Shown here: in pieces, positions 8,227-16,375 of the stretch
Layout of the letters: each line of letters opens with the position of its first letter
Numbering within the stretch: the first letter of the stretch is position 1
Assembly (NCBI GenBank): GCA_012514775.1
Contig: JAAYZQ010000558.1
Coordinates: 1-48,202, forward strand
DNA from: Anaerolineaceae bacterium
GTDB lineage: Bacteria > Chloroflexota > Anaerolineae > JAAYZQ01
Length of the DNA stretch: 48,202 nt
Direction: 5' to 3'
Notes under the pieces: model-generated
Told to the model about the DNA's origin: nothing
The model's database searches: none
The model's input: the letters and a program-made list of their open reading frames with translations, nothing else
Program-made: the position numbers and the translations under genes

Positions 8227-8620
8227 CCCCCCGCAAAATGTCCTGGCGCTGCGCCCTCAAGTAGGGCAAAAAGTCACTGTAGAGGCTCAAGACGGTCGCC
8301 TCGTATTCGACGCGCGTCGCCGTATCCCGCTCGTACACCACCTTTCCCTGAGCAATGACGGCATAGGCCAGCTCAGCAGGCGCGCGATTCAGGAGTACGA
8401 CGTCGACGCGCTCGGTTCCCAGGACACGAGCCAACTCGTGCGCCAGGCGGGCCTGGACGTCCAGTCCATCGATGCCGCGCTCGACGAGCACCGCAAAATC
8501 GTGGTCGCTCATGGGACCGCGGACACCCTCGACCTGGGAGCCAAACAAGTAGACCAGGCACACACCCTCGAAGCCGGTCACTATCGCCGACAATTCACGC
8601 TTGAGCGTCTGGATATTCAT
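8120..8620 (-). CDS. mntA: MntA-like nucleotidyltransferase antitoxin
   Basis: Minimal nucleotidyltransferase, 166 residues, expected to AMPylate and silence HepT. The signature GSX10DXD is exact: G27-S28, then D39 and D41 in MSDHDFAVLV. A further Asp in VDVVLL completes the metal site. Homologues are usually near 140 residues. Here a basic C-terminal tail of about 25 residues lies in the region overlapping hepT. There is no SD before the ATG. Instead a -10 box ends 6 nt upstream, so the mRNA is probably leaderless. The order antitoxin then toxin on one transcript is that of known MntA-HepT operons. Confidence 0.85.
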   Translation of the reverse strand: MNIQTLKRELSAIVTGFEGVCLVYLFGSQVEGVRGPMSDHDFAVLVERGIDGLDVQARLAHELARVLGTERVDVVLLNRAPAELAYAVIAQGKVVYERDTATRVEYEATVLSLYSDFLPYLRAQRQDILRGDDDAQRVRRYRAALGRTERTLGQIAATGRKATDRV

Positions 8621-8626
8621 GAGGCC

Positions 8627-8655
8627 AGTGTAACATAGCTTGGGCTTGTTTGCAA
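8627..8655 (-). promoter_or_regulatory. Leaderless promoter of mntA-hepT
   Basis: Minus strand TTGCAA (8650-8655), 17 bp, TACACT (8627-8632). Only 6 nt (GGCCTC) separate the -10 box from the mntA ATG, so transcription should begin at or next to the start codon. Confidence 0.7.
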
Positions 8656-8712
8656 CTGCGCACAGGTGCACTCGAGCCATTGTGCCTGCCCGGTCTGCAC
8701 CTGCGGCCACGG

Positions 8713-9726
8713 TCAGCCGTCCAGGCGCACCACCACGCGCCCCCGCTGCTCGCCCCGCAGGATGCGCTCGATCTCGGGCTCCAGCTCTTCGAGGCGGCGC
8801 TCGCGGGCCACGCTCTCCAATCCCTCGGGCCGCCAGGGGCCGGCCAGCTTGCGCCATACCCGGCGCCGGACGTCCATGGGGCAGCTCTGCGAGTCGATGC
8901 CCAGCAGGCTTACCGCCCGCAGGATAAAGGGATAGACCGTGGTGGGCAGCTCGGGTGAGGCCACCAGGCCGCAGGAGGCCACGGCGCCGCCGTACTTGAT
9001 GGCCTTGAGGATGCCCGCCAGATACGTGCCGCCCACGGTATCGACCGCCGCGGCCCAGCGCGCCGAGAGGAGCGGCCGGTTGCCCTCGTCGCGCACCTCG
9101 TCGCGGTGGATGACCTGCGCCGCGCCCAGGCCGCGAAGCATGTCTTCCTCGTCGACCTTGCCCGTGGCGGCTACGACGTGATAGCCCGCCTGGGCCAGGA
9201 TGCCGACGGCCAGGCTGCCCAGCCCGCCCGTGGCGCCCGTGACCAGCACCTCGCCCTGGTCGGGCGCCAGCCCGTTCTCCTCCAGCCGCGTGAGGGCCAG
9301 GCCGGCGGTGAACCCCGCCGTGCCATAGATCATGCTCTCCCGCAGGGAAAGGCCCGCCGGCAGGGGCAACGCCCACCCCGCCGGCACGCGCACGAACTCG
9401 CCCCAGCCGCCGGGCGTGTTCATGCCCAGGTCATAGCTGGTGACGATCACCTCGTCGCCCGGCCGGAACTCGTCCGCCCGGCTCTCGGCCACCACGCCGG
9501 CCGCGTCGACGCCCGGGGTGTGCGGATAGCGGCGGGTGACGCCCTTGTTGCCCGTGGCCGACAGCGCGTCCTTGTAATTGAGCGACGACCAGTGCACCCG
9601 CACCAGCAGGTCGTTCCCGGGAAGGTCGTCTACAGCGCGCTCTTGCACCTGGCGCCGAAACGCGCCCCCGTTCTCGCCCGCCGGCTCCTCGTGTACCACC
9701 AGGGCCCGAAAGGTCGTTTCCGTCAT
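8713..9726 (-). CDS. acuI: AcuI/YhdH-type NADPH-dependent enoyl reductase
   Basis: Zinc-independent medium-chain reductase/quinone oxidoreductase of the YhdH/YhfP/AcuI group, 337 residues. Characterised members reduce acrylyl-CoA to propionyl-CoA with NADPH. Family marks visible are SSLNYKDALS, the HTPGVDAAGVV segment, the Rossmann motif VTGATGGLGSLAV and the C-terminal GRVVVRL. The start ATG overlaps the stop of the upstream AOR gene (ATGA) and has GAGGGGG 5 nt before it, so it is co-translated with the AOR. An acid/aldehyde oxidoreductase next to an acrylyl-CoA-type reductase suggests detoxification or recycling of short-chain carbonyl compounds. That pathway is inferred. Confidence 0.85.
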   Translation of the reverse strand: MTETTFRALVVHEEPAGENGGAFRRQVQERAVDDLPGNDLLVRVHWSSLNYKDALSATGNKGVTRRYPHTPGVDAAGVVAESRADEFRPGDEVIVTSYDLGMNTPGGWGEFVRVPAGWALPLPAGLSLRESMIYGTAGFTAGLALTRLEENGLAPDQGEVLVTGATGGLGSLAVGILAQAGYHVVAATGKVDEEDMLRGLGAAQVIHRDEVRDEGNRPLLSARWAAAVDTVGGTYLAGILKAIKYGGAVASCGLVASPELPTTVYPFILRAVSLLGIDSQSCPMDVRRRVWRKLAGPWRPEGLESVARERRLEELEPEIERILRGEQRGRVVVRLDG

Positions 9727-11468
9727 GTCTGCCCCCTCTTCTGCTCGTAGAGCGCCAACAGGTTGGCCACGCGCTCGGGCTGCAACTGCCCGCGCGGCGT
9801 GGGCGTCTCGAAAAAGCGCCGCGGCACGTCGCCCGCCGACGCCCGGAAGCCCAGGCGCTCCCGCAGCCGCACCCGCTCGTCATAGATGCGCCGGCCCATG
9901 GCCAGCAGCTCGTCGGGGCTGCGCCGGATGCCGACGCTGGCCAGGGCCTGGCTGATGGTTTCCAGGTCATAGACGCCCCGGGCGAACAGGCAGATGGCGA
10001 CGCAGGTCTGGGTGATGCGCTCGGCTTCGTCGGCCACCAGCCGCTCGATGAGCGCCTCGTCAGTGTACGGCTCCAGCTTCTGGTCCAGGGCATAGCCGGC
10101 ATTGTCCAGGTGCGAGTGGCGGGCGCCCAGCAGGTGGCCCACCACGTGCCCGTAGCCCGTCCAGTAGCCGGCGATGCCCTGCCCGCCCACGGCCGCGACG
10201 AAATCCAGGCCGCCATAGTGGCGGGCGGCGGCCACCTCGCCCTCGCCCAGCCAATGGCCCAGCTCGCTGTCGCGCCGGGCGATGCTGGCGATGGCCCGGG
10301 CATAGCCCTCGGCGTCGCCAAAGCGCAGGCAGACACCGCCCAACTGCTCGGGCCGCACCAGGCCGCGCTCCATCGCCTCCGTGGCCCAGGCCAGGGCCGT
10401 GCCGCAAGAGATGGTGTCCATGCCGGCCAGGTCCATGTCCTCCAGCAGGCGCAGCACCTCGCCGCGGTTGCCCACGCCCAGCAGCGAGCCCGCGGCATAG
10501 ATCAGCTCGTGGTCGTAGGCCACCAGCGTCGACTCGTACTCGTATCCCGGCGCAAAGGGCCGCCGGTAGGAGGCCACGTGGATGCAGCCGATCTGGCAGC
10601 CGGCGCAGGCGCGTTTGGTGGTGAGCTCGCCCTCGGCAAAGCCCTCGCCGCTGATCTCGTCGGCCTCGCCGAAAAAGCCCTGCCGCAGGTTAAAGCTGGG
10701 CAGGGCGCCCAGCTCGTTCAGCGGGATGACGTTGGACGCCGTGCCCAGCTCGTGGTACTTTATCATGGCGTCGGTGTGCAGCACCCGGTCATAGATCTCG
10801 GCGTAGGTCTTTTTATACAGACGATGGTCGGCGGGCAGGGCCAGGTGCTTGCGGCCGATGACGGCCACGGCCTTCAGGTTCTTGCTGGCCAGGACGGCGC
10901 CCAGGCCCAGGCGGCCAAAGTGGCGAAAGGTGTCGACGTTGACGTTGGCATAGCGCACCCCCTCCTCGGCGGCGGGCCCGATGCGGATGATGCTGCGATG
11001 GCCCGCGCCCTCCACCCGGTCGCGGATGACGCGCCCGGTCTCGGAGGTGTCCATGCCAACCATGGCCTCCGCGCCGCGGATCTCGACCTCTTTGCCGTCG
11101 ACGACGAGATAGACCGGCCGGCTGGCCCGGCCCCGGAGGACGAGGGCGTCGTAGCCGGCGTAGCGCAGCGCCGAGGCGAGATGGCCCCCGGCGTGGCTCT
11201 CGCCATACTCGCCCGTCAGCGGCGAGCGAAAGGTCGCCACCGTCTTGGTCACCACCGGAAAGATGGTCGTCAGGGGCCCGATGGCCAGGATCACCGGCTG
11301 GGCCGGGTGCAACGCATCCTCGCCGGCGTCCACCATCTCGTCCAGCAGCCGCACGGCCACCCCCGTCCCGCCCAGGACGTCGCGGAACAGGTCCTCCCGG
11401 TCCTCGACGCGCTGCTCCCCGGTGCCCAGGTCGACGTGCAGGATGCGGATCACGTCGTGGTTCAGCAT
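9723..11468 (-). CDS. Aldehyde:ferredoxin oxidoreductase family protein (tungsten/molybdenum pterin)
   Basis: 581-residue member of the AOR family, which oxidises aldehydes to acids (or the reverse) at a bis-pterin W/Mo centre and passes electrons through a [4Fe-4S] cluster. Three cluster Cys are in ACAGCQIGC (C288, C291, C295), and the fourth is expected in QTCVAICLFARG near residue 505. The N-terminal pterin-binding domain (FRSPLTGEYGE, SKNLKAVAV) is well preserved. The ATG has GGAGG 7 nt upstream. It lies 31 bp after a polyferredoxin gene that probably serves as electron partner. A paralogue sits at 31489-33369 with its cluster Cys at the same residue numbers. No pterin-biosynthesis or MoaD-like gene accompanies either. 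The substrate is unknown. Confidence 0.9.
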   Translation of the reverse strand: MLNHDVIRILHVDLGTGEQRVEDREDLFRDVLGGTGVAVRLLDEMVDAGEDALHPAQPVILAIGPLTTIFPVVTKTVATFRSPLTGEYGESHAGGHLASALRYAGYDALVLRGRASRPVYLVVDGKEVEIRGAEAMVGMDTSETGRVIRDRVEGAGHRSIIRIGPAAEEGVRYANVNVDTFRHFGRLGLGAVLASKNLKAVAVIGRKHLALPADHRLYKKTYAEIYDRVLHTDAMIKYHELGTASNVIPLNELGALPSFNLRQGFFGEADEISGEGFAEGELTTKRACAGCQIGCIHVASYRRPFAPGYEYESTLVAYDHELIYAAGSLLGVGNRGEVLRLLEDMDLAGMDTISCGTALAWATEAMERGLVRPEQLGGVCLRFGDAEGYARAIASIARRDSELGHWLGEGEVAAARHYGGLDFVAAVGGQGIAGYWTGYGHVVGHLLGARHSHLDNAGYALDQKLEPYTDEALIERLVADEAERITQTCVAICLFARGVYDLETISQALASVGIRRSPDELLAMGRRIYDERVRLRERLGFRASAGDVPRRFFETPTPRGQLQPERVANLLALYEQKRGQT

Positions 11469-11499
11469 GGCACTCCCTCCGATCCCCGGGCGTGGTCCA

Positions 11500-11913
11500 T
11501 CAGCGCACCGCCACCATTTCCAGGCAATCGTGGGGGCAAAAGCGGGTGCATTGCCCGCAAAAGATGCACACCACCGGCCTGTCCTCCTCGTCGTCCCAGC
11601 CGATGGCCCCTACCGGGCAGGCTTCCTCGCAGGCATGGCAGCCGATGCACGCCTCTTTGCGATAGACCATGCCCCGGCCGCCGCTGCGGTCCCGCAGGGC
11701 GTCGGTGGGGCAGGCGACGACGCACGGCGCCGGCGCGGCGCAGGCCCGGCAAATGTTGGCCACCATGCGGCCCATCACGCCACCCCGGCTGCGAATCTGG
11801 ATGGCGCTCTTGTGCGGCGTGAAGCTCTGGTACACCAGCCGCGCGCAGGCCAGCATGCACGAGTCGCAACCGATGCAGCGCGCCATCCGCGGCGCGGTCA
11901 GTATCCTGGGCAC
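11500..11913 (-). CDS. Polyferredoxin-type electron-transfer protein of the AOR operon
   Basis: A 137-residue iron-sulfur protein with four cysteine groups: CIGCDSCMLAC, CRACAAPAPCVVACP, CIGCHACEEACP and CIFCGQCTRFCP. This matches the HycB/DmsB-like arrangement that binds up to four [4Fe-4S] clusters. It has no signal peptide, so it is cytoplasmic. The GTG start at 11913 has GGAGGG 4 nt upstream and no better ATG is available in frame. It lies between an unknown gene and the AOR gene with short gaps, so its role is most likely to carry electrons to or from that AOR. Confidence 0.85.
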   Translation of the reverse strand: MPRILTAPRMARCIGCDSCMLACARLVYQSFTPHKSAIQIRSRGGVMGRMVANICRACAAPAPCVVACPTDALRDRSGGRGMVYRKEACIGCHACEEACPVGAIGWDDEEDRPVVCIFCGQCTRFCPHDCLEMVAVR

Positions 11914-11935
11914 TCAACCCTCCATTCCGGCAGCG

Positions 11936-12925
11936 TCACCGGACGTTGTTCGGATCGACGGCATACAGCCACCAGTTGTTGGCAATCCCCCGCGTCTGGC
12001 CGGGCGCCTTGGGCAGGTGCCGGAACCACCAGCGATGATGCTCGCGGATGTCGCCGTTGCCCCACTCCTGGCAGTTGACGTCGCGCCAGGCGCCGCTAAA
12101 GTTGGGAAAGTTCAGCCAGTCGTCGCAGTTGCTGCGCACGTAGGCCCTGTTGCCCCAGTCATAGTCCGTGACGCTGTTGGGAGCATAGTGCATCCAGCCG
12201 ACGTTGGCCCGGCCGGGCGCGATCTTCTCGTGGCGGAAAAACCGCTCCCAGAGGTTGTCCTCGCCCGGCACCCGGCGCCAGGCGTGCTTGAGGATCGACT
12301 CGGTCCGGTGGCCAAAGCTCTCCAGCATCTCGCCCACGCCGCGCTCGCAGTTAAAGCCCATGATCACGAAACGGCGCGACACGTCGTTGCGACGCATCTC
12401 GGGGGCGTTGCACCAGAAGGCGCCCGGCCCCACCATGCGCGACTCGTAAAAGCCGGCGTAGGGAAAGCCAAAGAGCCACACCTCGTCGATCTGGTCCGCA
12501 TTCACCCGGGCGGGCAGGTCAAAGTCGGACACGATGGCCTCGTAGCTCACGGTGTCGGGCTGGTGAAAGCCGGTGCCGCTGCGCCAGCAGCGCAAAAAGG
12601 TGCTGGCGTCGTAGCGAAAGCCGTCCTCTTTTACGGGCCAGGTCTCGGCCTCGATCTCTTGCACGATCTGGTAGTCGACGTACCCGCCGCTGCACTCTCG
12701 CAGGTCGTCGATGTAGCCCCGGCACAGGGCATCGACGTCGTTCCAGCCCAGCACCCGGCTCAGCTTGCGCCCACCCTCGGCCTGGACCACGGGATCAAAG
12801 TTGATCAGCAGGACGCGGGGGCGGACCGCCGCGAGGGGCTCGACGGCCGGCGTGGGGGGCTCCGGCCGGGGCTCTCCCTGCAGCAGCCTCTGCAGCCAGG
12901 CTCGGAATTGATCCCAGTAGCTCAT
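11936..12925 (-). CDS. Uncharacterised Cys/Trp-rich protein leading the AOR operon
   Basis: A 329-residue protein of no family I can name. It starts with a short amphipathic helix and a Pro/Glu linker (about 16-36). A compact domain follows, beginning RPRVLLINFDPVV and rich in Trp, Tyr, His and Cys. Seven Cys are spread along it, and the last third holds the unusual strings NCDDWLN, NCQEWGNGD and HHRWWFRHLP. The density of Asp, His and Cys suggests a metal site or enzyme. There is no signal peptide or clear membrane segment. The ATG has GGGAGGGAGG upstream, and the strong promoter at 13000-13028 feeds it. Gaps of 22 and 31 bp link it to the ferredoxin and AOR genes, so it may modify or supply the AOR pathway. 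Confidence 0.75.
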   Translation of the reverse strand: MSYWDQFRAWLQRLLQGEPRPEPPTPAVEPLAAVRPRVLLINFDPVVQAEGGRKLSRVLGWNDVDALCRGYIDDLRECSGGYVDYQIVQEIEAETWPVKEDGFRYDASTFLRCWRSGTGFHQPDTVSYEAIVSDFDLPARVNADQIDEVWLFGFPYAGFYESRMVGPGAFWCNAPEMRRNDVSRRFVIMGFNCERGVGEMLESFGHRTESILKHAWRRVPGEDNLWERFFRHEKIAPGRANVGWMHYAPNSVTDYDWGNRAYVRSNCDDWLNFPNFSGAWRDVNCQEWGNGDIREHHRWWFRHLPKAPGQTRGIANNWWLYAVDPNNVR

Positions 12926-12999
12926 CTTGGCCTCCCTCCCTTTGGTCCAGGCTCGCCTTCGTGCCGGGGCATCTCGGCGTCGCCCGGCACGGCCCGGCT

Positions 13000-13028
13000 A
13001 TTATAGCACCGGTCCTCTGCGCGGGCAA
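13000..13028 (-). promoter_or_regulatory. Promoter of the AOR operon (extended -10)
   Basis: Minus strand TTGCCC (13023-13028), 17 bp, TATAAT (13000-13005), with TGC directly upstream of the -10 box as in extended -10 promoters. Predicted start near 12993. The leader then contains the inverted repeat 12961-12968 / 12983-12990 (GTGCCGGG / CCCGGCAC). Confidence 0.8.
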
Positions 13029-13078
13029 GCAGCGGCAGCCTGTGGCGTGCGGGGCGCCGCCGGGCCGCGGAACGCAAA

Positions 13079-13104
13079 GCCCCCCGTGCCGGGGCACGGG
13101 GGGC
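13079..13104 (-). terminator. Hairpin terminator after EF-G
   Basis: Perfect 12-bp inverted repeat GCCCCCCGTGCC (13079-13090) / GGCACGGGGGGC (13093-13104). In practice it forms an 11-bp stem with a 4-nt loop. On the minus strand it lies 32 bp beyond the EF-G stop and is followed by a short CTTTG, so the T tract is weak. Confidence 0.65.
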
Positions 13105-13136
13105 TCGTCGCGCATTTCCGGGCAGGAGCCGGCCGT

Positions 13137-15215
13137 CTACCGTGCCTGCTCCCGCGCCTTGACCACGTCGGGCGAAACAGGGGCATAGTGATCAAACTCC
13201 ATGACAAAGCTGCCCCGCCCCTGCGTCCGCGAGCGCAGCGTGGTGGCATAGCCAAACATCTCGGCCAGGGGTACCTGCGCCTGGATCGACTGGCCGCTTC
13301 CGTTGCGGCTGTCGATGCCGGTGATGCTGGCCTGCCGGGCGCTCAGGTCGCCGATGACCTCCCCCGTGTAGGTGTCGGGGGTGATGACCTCGACGCGCAT
13401 GATGGGCTCCAGCAGGATGGGGCCCGCCTGGGCCACCGCCTTGCGCAGCCCCTGGAAGGCCGCCGCGCGAAAGGCCATGTCCGACGAGTCGACCTCGTGG
13501 GTCTTGCCGTCCACCAGGGCCACCTTGATGTCGATGAGCGGGTGATCGCCCAGCACGCCCTGGGTCATGGCGTCGCGCAGACCCGCCTCGACGGCCGAGA
13601 TGAACTGCCGGGGCACTGCCCCGCCGACGATCTTGTTCTCGAAGACGAACCCGCCGCCCGAAGGCAGGGGCTCGACCTCCAGCTCCACGACGGCAAACTG
13701 GCCGTGGCCGCCGGTCTGCTTGACCAGGCGGCTTTCCACCTTGGTCGGGCGGGTGATGGTCTCGTAGTAGGCCACCCGGGGCCGCCCGGCGTTGGCGCCC
13801 ACGGCAAACTCGCGCCGCAGGCGGTCGAGCACTACGTCCAGGTGCAGCTCGCCCATGCCGGCCAGCACCGTCTGCCCCAGGCGCTCGTCGTGGCGCACCT
13901 GAAGCGTCGGATCCTCTTGCAGCAGGCGGGCCAGGGCCTCCGACAGCTTGTTCTCTTCGCTCTTGCTGCGCGGCTCGATGGCCAGCTCGATAACGGGCGT
14001 CGGGAACGTGATCTGTTCCAGGATCACCGGCTGCTCCTCGGCGCACAGCGTCTGCCCCGTCGTGGTGCCCTTTAGCCCCAGCACGGCGCCAATGTCGCCG
14101 GCGATGATCTCGTCCACCTCCTCGCGGCGGTCGGCGTGCATGCGCACCAGGCGCCCGATGCGCTCCCGCTGTCCCTCGTTGGCGTTGAGCAGCGACTCGC
14201 CCCGGCGCACCGCGCCGGAATAGACGCGGAAAAAGGCCAACCGTCCCATGTAGGGGTCGGTGCTGACCTTGAAGACCAGCGCCGCCGTCGGCGCATCGGG
14301 ATCGGGCGGGCAGAGGATCTCTTCTCCCGTGTCCGGATCCTCGCCGACCATGGGCGGCACGTCCAGGGGCGAGGGCAGGTAGTCGATGACGGCGTCCAGC
14401 AGCATCTGGACGCCCTTGTTGCGCAGCGCCGCCCCGCACAGGACGGGCACGGCCCGGCCCTCGAGGGTGGCCCGGCGCAGCACGGCGCGCAGCGTCTCGA
14501 CCTCTACCTCTTCGCCTTCCAGGTAGCGGGCCGCCAGCTCGTCGTCCAGCTCGGCCAGCTTCTCGATCATCTCCTCGCGACGAAACGCCACTTCGGCCTG
14601 CATGTCGGCCGGCACGTCGGTGACGGCCGGTTCGGCGTGGTCCTCGTCGCAAAAGACGACGGCCCTGTTTTCCATCAGGTCCACCACGCCGCAGAAGCGA
14701 TCTTCCGCCCCGATGGGCAACTGCACGGCCACGGGGTTGGCGCCCAGCCGCTTGCTGATGCTCTGGATGGCCCGCCAGAAGTCGGCGCCCACGCGATCCA
14801 TCTTGTTCACAAAGCAGATGCGCGGCACGCCGTAGCGGTCGGCCTGGCGCCATACCGTCTCCGACTGGGGCTCTACGCCGGCCACGCCGTCAAAGACGAC
14901 CACGCCGCCGTCGAGCACGCGCAGGCTGCGCTGCACCTCGGCCGTGAAGTCGATGTGGCCCGGGGTGTCGATGACGTTCACCTGGTACTCCTTCCAACTG
15001 GCGGTGATGGCCGCCGATTGGATGGTAATGCCCCGCTCCCGCTCCTGGGGCATAAAGTCGGTCACCGTCGTCCCTTCGTCCACGCCGCCCAGGCGGTGCG
15101 TCAGCCCGGTGTAGAACAGCACGCGCTCTGTCACCGTCGTCTTGCCCGCGTCAATATGTGCAATGATTCCTATGTTTCGGACTCTATCTAACGTCTTGGA
15201 TTTTCTCTTGTCCAT
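13137..15215 (-). CDS. fusA: Translation elongation factor G
   Basis: GTPase that drives ribosomal translocation and, with RRF, ribosome recycling. It has 692 residues, the normal size. The P-loop is AHIDAGKTT (19-27), switch II is DTPGHIDF and the G4 motif is NKMD. Domains II-V are complete, including GMGELHLDV in domain III and the C-terminal [10 protein letters not shown] region. The ATG at 15215 has GGAG 7 nt upstream. No rpsL/rpsG/tuf genes are beside it, so this could be a stand-alone paralogue (EF-G2-like) rather than the str-operon copy. The long structured leader (15216-15392) may control its expression. Confidence 0.92.
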   Translation of the reverse strand: MDKRKSKTLDRVRNIGIIAHIDAGKTTVTERVLFYTGLTHRLGGVDEGTTVTDFMPQERERGITIQSAAITASWKEYQVNVIDTPGHIDFTAEVQRSLRVLDGGVVVFDGVAGVEPQSETVWRQADRYGVPRICFVNKMDRVGADFWRAIQSISKRLGANPVAVQLPIGAEDRFCGVVDLMENRAVVFCDEDHAEPAVTDVPADMQAEVAFRREEMIEKLAELDDELAARYLEGEEVEVETLRAVLRRATLEGRAVPVLCGAALRNKGVQMLLDAVIDYLPSPLDVPPMVGEDPDTGEEILCPPDPDAPTAALVFKVSTDPYMGRLAFFRVYSGAVRRGESLLNANEGQRERIGRLVRMHADRREEVDEIIAGDIGAVLGLKGTTTGQTLCAEEQPVILEQITFPTPVIELAIEPRSKSEENKLSEALARLLQEDPTLQVRHDERLGQTVLAGMGELHLDVVLDRLRREFAVGANAGRPRVAYYETITRPTKVESRLVKQTGGHGQFAVVELEVEPLPSGGGFVFENKIVGGAVPRQFISAVEAGLRDAMTQGVLGDHPLIDIKVALVDGKTHEVDSSDMAFRAAAFQGLRKAVAQAGPILLEPIMRVEVITPDTYTGEVIGDLSARQASITGIDSRNGSGQSIQAQVPLAEMFGYATTLRSRTQGRGSFVMEFDHYAPVSPDVVKAREQAR

Positions 15216-15286
15216 GTTTCTACTCCCTGGATGCCGGCCCAACCCCCGGGCACCGGCCCAGCGGCCGCGGCCCGGGGAAACAAGAC

Positions 15287-15389
15287 GGGCGGCCCGCTCT
15301 GTTCTCTGCGAATCGCAGCACTGCGCAGAGGAGCCGCCCTGCCGGTCATCCACCTGACAAACTCGCGCCGGGCAAACCGGCCCGGCGCG
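15287..15389 (-). promoter_or_regulatory. Structured 5' leader of the EF-G mRNA
   Basis: Two hairpins occupy the predicted ~177-nt leader. The first (15364-15372 / 15381-15389, CGCGCCGGG / CCCGGCGCG, 8-nt loop) begins about 3 nt after the predicted start. The second is nested: outer GGGCGGC (15287-15293) / GCCGCCC (15333-15339) and inner CTCTGCG (15304-15310) / CGCAGAG (15324-15330). The function is inferred and it matches no riboswitch I recognise. Confidence 0.5.
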
Positions 15390-15398
15390 CTAGACTAT

Positions 15399-15427
15399 AG
15401 TATACCATTGTTGGTTCGGGGCAGCAA
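15399..15427 (-). promoter_or_regulatory. Promoter of the EF-G gene
   Basis: Minus strand TTGCTG (15422-15427), 17 bp, TATACT (15399-15404). Predicted start near 15392. The -35 box lies inside the hairpin sequence that follows the HNH gene. Confidence 0.65.
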
Positions 15428-15452
15428 AAAAAGGACGTGCTGTGGCTGCCCC
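15418..15452 (-). terminator. Possible hairpin after the HNH gene
   Basis: Inverted repeat GGGGCAGC (15418-15425) / GCTGCCCC (15445-15452) with a 19-nt loop that contains a run of seven T on the minus strand. The T run is inside the loop rather than after the stem, so this is not a classical terminator. Confidence 0.3.
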
Positions 15453-15460
15453 GCCTGGGG

Positions 15461-15964
15461 TCAGAAATACATGTACTTGGTCCACGCCTGGGGCGCGCTG
15501 GCCTCTTCCAGGAACGTCAGGGCCAGGTAGCGCGGCCGCCGCGGCTCGCGCAAGAGCGGCATGCGGGCCTCTTCGGGGGTGCGGCCCCCCTTGCGGCGGT
15601 TGCACGAGGCGCAGGCCGCCACCACGTTCTCCCAGCAGGTTTCGCCGCCCTTGGAGCGAGGCTGCACGTGGTCCATGGTCAGGACGGCCTTGGGCAGGCG
15701 CTCGCCGCAGTACTGGCAGGTGTAATGGTCGCGGGCCAGGACCGTCCGCCTGGAGAGGGGCAGCGAGAAGTGGCGCGGGATGCGCACGTAACACACCAGG
15801 CGAATGACAAGGGGCACAGGCAGGGCCATTTGCTGCGAGTGCAGCCAGGCACCCGCCGCCTCTACGATCTCTGCCTTCTCCTTTAGGAGGAGCAGAACAG
15901 CGCGCCTCACAGAAATTACGTTTAATGGCTCGTACGTGGCATTGAGAACCAAAACCTGGCTCAT
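15461..15964 (-). CDS. HNH endonuclease family protein
   Basis: A 167-residue protein of the widespread stand-alone HNH family that begins VLVLNATYEPLNV. The zinc-finger HNH core is complete: CQYCG, then LTMDHVQPRSKGG (catalytic His in DHV), then NVVAACASCNRRKGGRT with the second Cys pair. The start ATG has GAGGG 7 nt upstream, and 56 bp separate it from a tRNA gene on the same strand, so it may share the tRNA transcript. The biological target of this family is not established. Context here (tRNA genes upstream, EF-G downstream) does not identify one. Confidence 0.85.
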   Translation of the reverse strand: MSQVLVLNATYEPLNVISVRRAVLLLLKEKAEIVEAAGAWLHSQQMALPVPLVIRLVCYVRIPRHFSLPLSRRTVLARDHYTCQYCGERLPKAVLTMDHVQPRSKGGETCWENVVAACASCNRRKGGRTPEEARMPLLREPRRPRYLALTFLEEASAPQAWTKYMYF

Positions 15965-16020
15965 GCTCCAACCCTCTTTCCCTGGCCGCGGGAGGGAAGG
16001 ATCGCCATCCCTGGTCAAGA

Positions 16021-16092
16021 TGGGCCCTGCAGGATTCGAACCTGCGACCAACCCGTTATGAGCGGGTCGCTCTGCCGCTGAGCTAAGGGCCC
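16021..16092 (-). tRNA. tRNA with CAT anticodon (probably Ile2, possibly Met)
   Basis: 72-nt cloverleaf with a GGGCCCT / AGGGCCC acceptor stem and A as discriminator. The D arm is AGCTCAGCGGCAGAGC, the anticodon loop CTCATAA and the T arm GCAGGTTCGAATCCTGC. The CCA end is not encoded. The CTTAGCTCAG start and TTGGTCGC variable/T region resemble tRNA-Ile2, whose CAT is read as lysidine-AU, more than elongator Met. This assignment is by resemblance only. Confidence 0.9.
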
Positions 16093-16097
16093 GGCTA

Positions 16098-16168
16098 CTC
16101 GGGGGCGAGGATTTGAACCTCGATACAGGGATCCAAAGTCCCTTGTCCTGCCATTAGACGACCCCCGA
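16098..16168 (-). tRNA. tRNA-Gln (TTG)
   Basis: 71-nt cloverleaf with a TCGGGGG / CCCCCGA acceptor stem and G discriminator, D arm GTCTAATGGCAGGAC, anticodon loop CTTTGGA (anticodon TTG) and T arm CGAGGTTCAAATCCTCG. CCA is not encoded. It is separated by 5 bp from the CAT tRNA, so both come from one transcript. Confidence 0.95.
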
Positions 16169-16254
16169 CCGCCTAGCCGATCCTATTCTACTATAACAAG
16201 TTGGCCGGGCGCAAGCCCGGATTCTCCCCTTACCAAAGGGCAACCTCGCGGCCC

Positions 16255-16283
16255 ATTCTACCGCAACTCGGTCCAATATGCAA
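16255..16283 (-). promoter_or_regulatory. Promoter of the tRNA pair
   Basis: Minus strand TTGCAT (16278-16283), 17 bp, TAGAAT (16255-16260). Start near 16248, about 80 nt before tRNA-Gln. The leader holds a 6-bp hairpin with a four-base loop (CCGGGC 16205-16210 / GCCCGG 16215-16220). A second TATAGT/TAGAAT cluster at 16185-16195 lacks a -35 box. Confidence 0.6.
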
Positions 16284-16340
16284 GAAGGCGGGGCCTGGCG
16301 AAAAGCCTCCCGCGGGCAGGCGATCGGGCCCGCCGTTCAA

Positions 16341-16369
16341 TTGACAAAAAGCCGGTTCTGGCACACAAT
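16341..16369 (+). promoter_or_regulatory. Leaderless promoter of the first MFS gene
   Basis: TTGACA (16341-16346), 17 bp, CACAAT (16364-16369, 4/6 to consensus). Six nt later comes the ATG at 16376. No SD is present, so translation probably starts at the 5' end of the mRNA. Confidence 0.65.
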
Positions 16370-16375
16370 GGCGCC

